DNA of 15,929 bases, from assembly GCA_964567475.1 (NCBI GenBank), contig CAZMMV010000036.1:1-15929 (forward strand), given 5' to 3'. Source of the DNA: CAZMMV01 sp964567475. GTDB lineage: Bacteria > Bacillota > Clostridia > Tissierellales > Tissierellaceae. Shown in pieces: positions 13,880 through 15,929 of this stretch. The notes beneath the pieces are model-generated. The model was not told the DNA's origin, did not search any database, and was given only the letters and a program-made list of their open reading frames with translations. How positions within the stretch are numbered: position 1 is the stretch's first letter; each line of letters begins with the position of its first letter. Both the position numbers and the translations under genes were made by a program.

Positions 13880-15929
13880 ATGAAGTCATATTCAGCTGAT
13901 AAAATCAGAAATGTAGCTTTACAAGGTCATAGTAGCAGTGGAAAAACAACTTTAACTGAAGCAATACTTTTTGCAACAGGTATAACAAAGAGACAGGGAA
14001 AGGTAGACAATGGAAATACTGTATCAGACTTTGACAAAGAAGAAATTGCACGTGGTGTATCTATAGGTACATCAGCTATCCCTATAGAATGGAAAGACAT
14101 AAAATTTAATTTATTAGATACACCTGGATATTTTGATTTTATAGGTGAGATGTATGGTGCAAAACGAGCATCAGAAGGTTCAGTTTTAGTAGTTGATGCT
14201 TATTCTGGTATAGAAGTTGGTACAGAAAAGGCATGGAAAAACCTAGCAAAATATGCAACTCCAAGAATCATATTTTTAAATAAAATGGATAAAGAAGATA
14301 TAGAATTTGAAAAATTGTTATCAAAATTAAAAGATGAATTTAGTGAAAAGATAATACCTTTTGCGATACCCATAGGAGAAGCAGATGGATTTAAGGGATT
14401 TGTATCTGTTTTAGATGAGAAGGCTTATGAATATGAAGGATTAAAAAGAAATGAAATAGAATTAAATGATGAACAAAAGTCTAGAATAGAACCTGTAAGG
14501 GAAGCCTTAATGGAAAAAATAGCAGAAAGTGATGAAGAACTATTAGAAAAATATTTTGAAGGTGAAGAATTTACTAAGGAAGAAATAGATAGAGGTTTAA
14601 GAAAATCAGTAGCTAATGGAGACTTAGTTCCTTTAATAGTAGGATCTGCAGAAAAAGCCATAGGAGCTGATTTCTTACTTGAAGTTATAAAATGCTACAT
14701 ACCATCACCAGATAGTACAGGACCTATAGTTGGTTTAAAAAATGGTCAAGATGTATCTAGAAAAGTAGATGTAAATGACGCATTTTCAGCAGTAGTGTTT
14801 AAAACTATTATAGATCCATTTGTTGGTAAATTAAGTTTATTTAGAGTAATATCTGGAAAGATAACTAAAGATACAGAATTATATAATGCAACTAAAGAAG
14901 AAGAAGAAAAATTAGGCGGTTTATTTGTACTTAGAGGTAAAGAACAAATAGAAGTAGATCAAATACAAGCAGGGGACATAGGTGCTACTTCTAAACTAAA
15001 TCATACACAAACAGGGGATACACTTTGTGATAAAGAAGACCCTACACTTTATGAAAGCATAAGATATCCACAGCCAACATTATTTTTAGCAGTAGAGCCA
15101 AAATCTAAAGGTGATGAAGAAAAGATAGGAACTTCATTACACAAATTAACTGATGAAGATCCAACATTTATAGTAGAAAGAAACAGTGAAACTAAGCAAT
15201 TGCTAATTGGTGGCCAGGGTAATATGCAACTAACAGTTATTGTTGATAAATTAAAAAATGCTTTTGATGTTGAAGTAGAACTAACTAGTCCTAAAATTGC
15301 CTTTAGAGAGACAATTAAAGGAACTGCATCAGTACAAGGAAAACATAAAAAACAATCCGGTGGTGCAGGTCAATATGGTGATGTTCATATAAAATTTGAG
15401 CCATGCCAAGAAGAGTTTGTATTTGAAGAAGAAGTATTTGGTGGAGCAGTTCCAAAAAATTATTTTCCTGCAGTAGAAAAGGGAATATTAGAATCTCTAG
15501 ATAAAGGTCCATTAGCTGGTTATCCAGTGGTAAATATCAAAGCTACATTATATGATGGTTCTTATCATCCAGTAGATTCCAATGAAATGGCATTTAAGAT
15601 TGCTGCATCTATGGCTTTTAAAAAGGGAATGCAAAAAGCAAAACCTATATTATTGGAACCTATAGTTAAAGTAGATATAGTTGTACCTGAAAACTATATG
15701 GGCGATGTAATGGGAGATATGAACAAACGTAGAGGTAGAATACTTGGAATGGAACAACAAGCTGGTGGAATTCAACTTCTAATAGCAGAAGCACCACAAG
15801 CTGAAATGTTTAAATATGCAATAGAACTTCGTGCTATGACTCAAGGTCGTGGAACATTCTCAATGGAATTTGTAAGATATGAAGAAGTTCCTGCAAATAT
15901 TTCTGAAGAAATAATAGAAGAGGCAATTG
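13880..15929 (+). CDS. Elongation factor G paralogue, EF-G-2 type (3' end outside window)
   Basis: The 683 codons seen cover nearly the whole protein; perhaps only 5-15 residues are missing, since EF-G-2 proteins run about 690-700. GTPase motifs: G1 GHSSSGKTT (16-24), switch I RGVSI (58-62), G3 DTPGY (80-84), G4 NKMD (134-137). Domains II-V follow, including QSGGAGQYGDV at the domain IV tip region and RRGRILGMEQQ in domain V. Two features set it apart from canonical FusA: G1 reads GHSSSGKT instead of AHIDAGKT, and switch II has Tyr84 where FusA has the catalytic His (DTPGH). Both match the EF-G-2 of Thermus. The usual EF-G would lie elsewhere. AAGGGGGA (13864-13871) precedes ATG 13880. It is alone, not next to rpsL, rpsG or tuf. 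Confidence 0.9.
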   Translation, partial: MKSYSADKIRNVALQGHSSSGKTTLTEAILFATGITKRQGKVDNGNTVSDFDKEEIARGVSIGTSAIPIEWKDIKFNLLDTPGYFDFIGEMYGAKRASEGSVLVVDAYSGIEVGTEKAWKNLAKYATPRIIFLNKMDKEDIEFEKLLSKLKDEFSEKIIPFAIPIGEADGFKGFVSVLDEKAYEYEGLKRNEIELNDEQKSRIEPVREALMEKIAESDEELLEKYFEGEEFTKEEIDRGLRKSVANGDLVPLIVGSAEKAIGADFLLEVIKCYIPSPDSTGPIVGLKNGQDVSRKVDVNDAFSAVVFKTIIDPFVGKLSLFRVISGKITKDTELYNATKEEEEKLGGLFVLRGKEQIEVDQIQAGDIGATSKLNHTQTGDTLCDKEDPTLYESIRYPQPTLFLAVEPKSKGDEEKIGTSLHKLTDEDPTFIVERNSETKQLLIGGQGNMQLTVIVDKLKNAFDVEVELTSPKIAFRETIKGTASVQGKHKKQSGGAGQYGDVHIKFEPCQEEFVFEEEVFGGAVPKNYFPAVEKGILESLDKGPLAGYPVVNIKATLYDGSYHPVDSNEMAFKIAASMAFKKGMQKAKPILLEPIVKVDIVVPENYMGDVMGDMNKRRGRILGMEQQAGGIQLLIAEAPQAEMFKYAIELRAMTQGRGTFSMEFVRYEEVPANISEEIIEEAI

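Noticed and set aside
14425..14661. Minus-strand open frame inside the EF-G-like gene
   Set aside because: Serine- and phenylalanine-rich shadow of a strongly conserved coding region on the other strand.

Overview
The window is AT-rich, tightly packed chromosomal DNA of a low-GC Gram-positive anaerobe, most likely in the Clostridia/Tissierellia. The evidence is strong AGGAGG-like ribosome binding sites, several TTG starts, rho-independent terminators between most units, a clade 2 (eukaryote/archaeal-like) IleS, and clostridial families such as DUF1836, DegV and DUF6320. I see no phage, transposon or CRISPR. Genus cannot be fixed from the sequence alone.

Layout from left to right. The 3' end of ileS (1-860) ends in a strong terminator and is followed by a YcxB-like membrane protein gene. 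Next is a solitary tRNA-Lys(CTT) on the minus strand, sharing a two-way terminator with the ycxB-like gene. A four-gene minus-strand operon (5631 down to 1734) encodes an FMN-dependent alpha-hydroxy-acid oxidase-like protein, an HSL-type alpha/beta hydrolase, an HXXXD acyltransferase (alcohol acetyltransferase-like) and a DUF6320 membrane protein with a zinc ribbon. Divergent from it is a SagB/ThcOx-type flavin oxidoreductase gene, which converges on a second minus-strand operon (8748 down to 6601): DUF1836 regulator-like protein, DegV protein, SfsA nuclease.

The plus strand then carries a histidine phosphatase - Sir2 deacylase - pyrE operon (9055-11094), followed by a 3-methyladenine DNA glycosylase gene. 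Next comes the broken remnant of a PqqD-like gene. It is split in the assembly by a run of exactly 100 N whose two flanks are the same 55 bases, which is best read as two contigs overlapping by 55 bases. An AI-2E family transporter gene follows, and the window closes with a nearly complete EF-G paralogue (EF-G-2 type) running off the right edge.

Most units are housekeeping or generic. The parts that merit a second look are the four-gene ester/hydroxy-acid operon with its membrane zinc-ribbon partner, the cysteine-rich N-terminus of its oxidase, the EF-G paralogue with Tyr instead of the catalytic switch-II His, and the pqqD pseudogene hidden by the assembly gap. I found no convincing evidence of a wholly new defence or mobile system.
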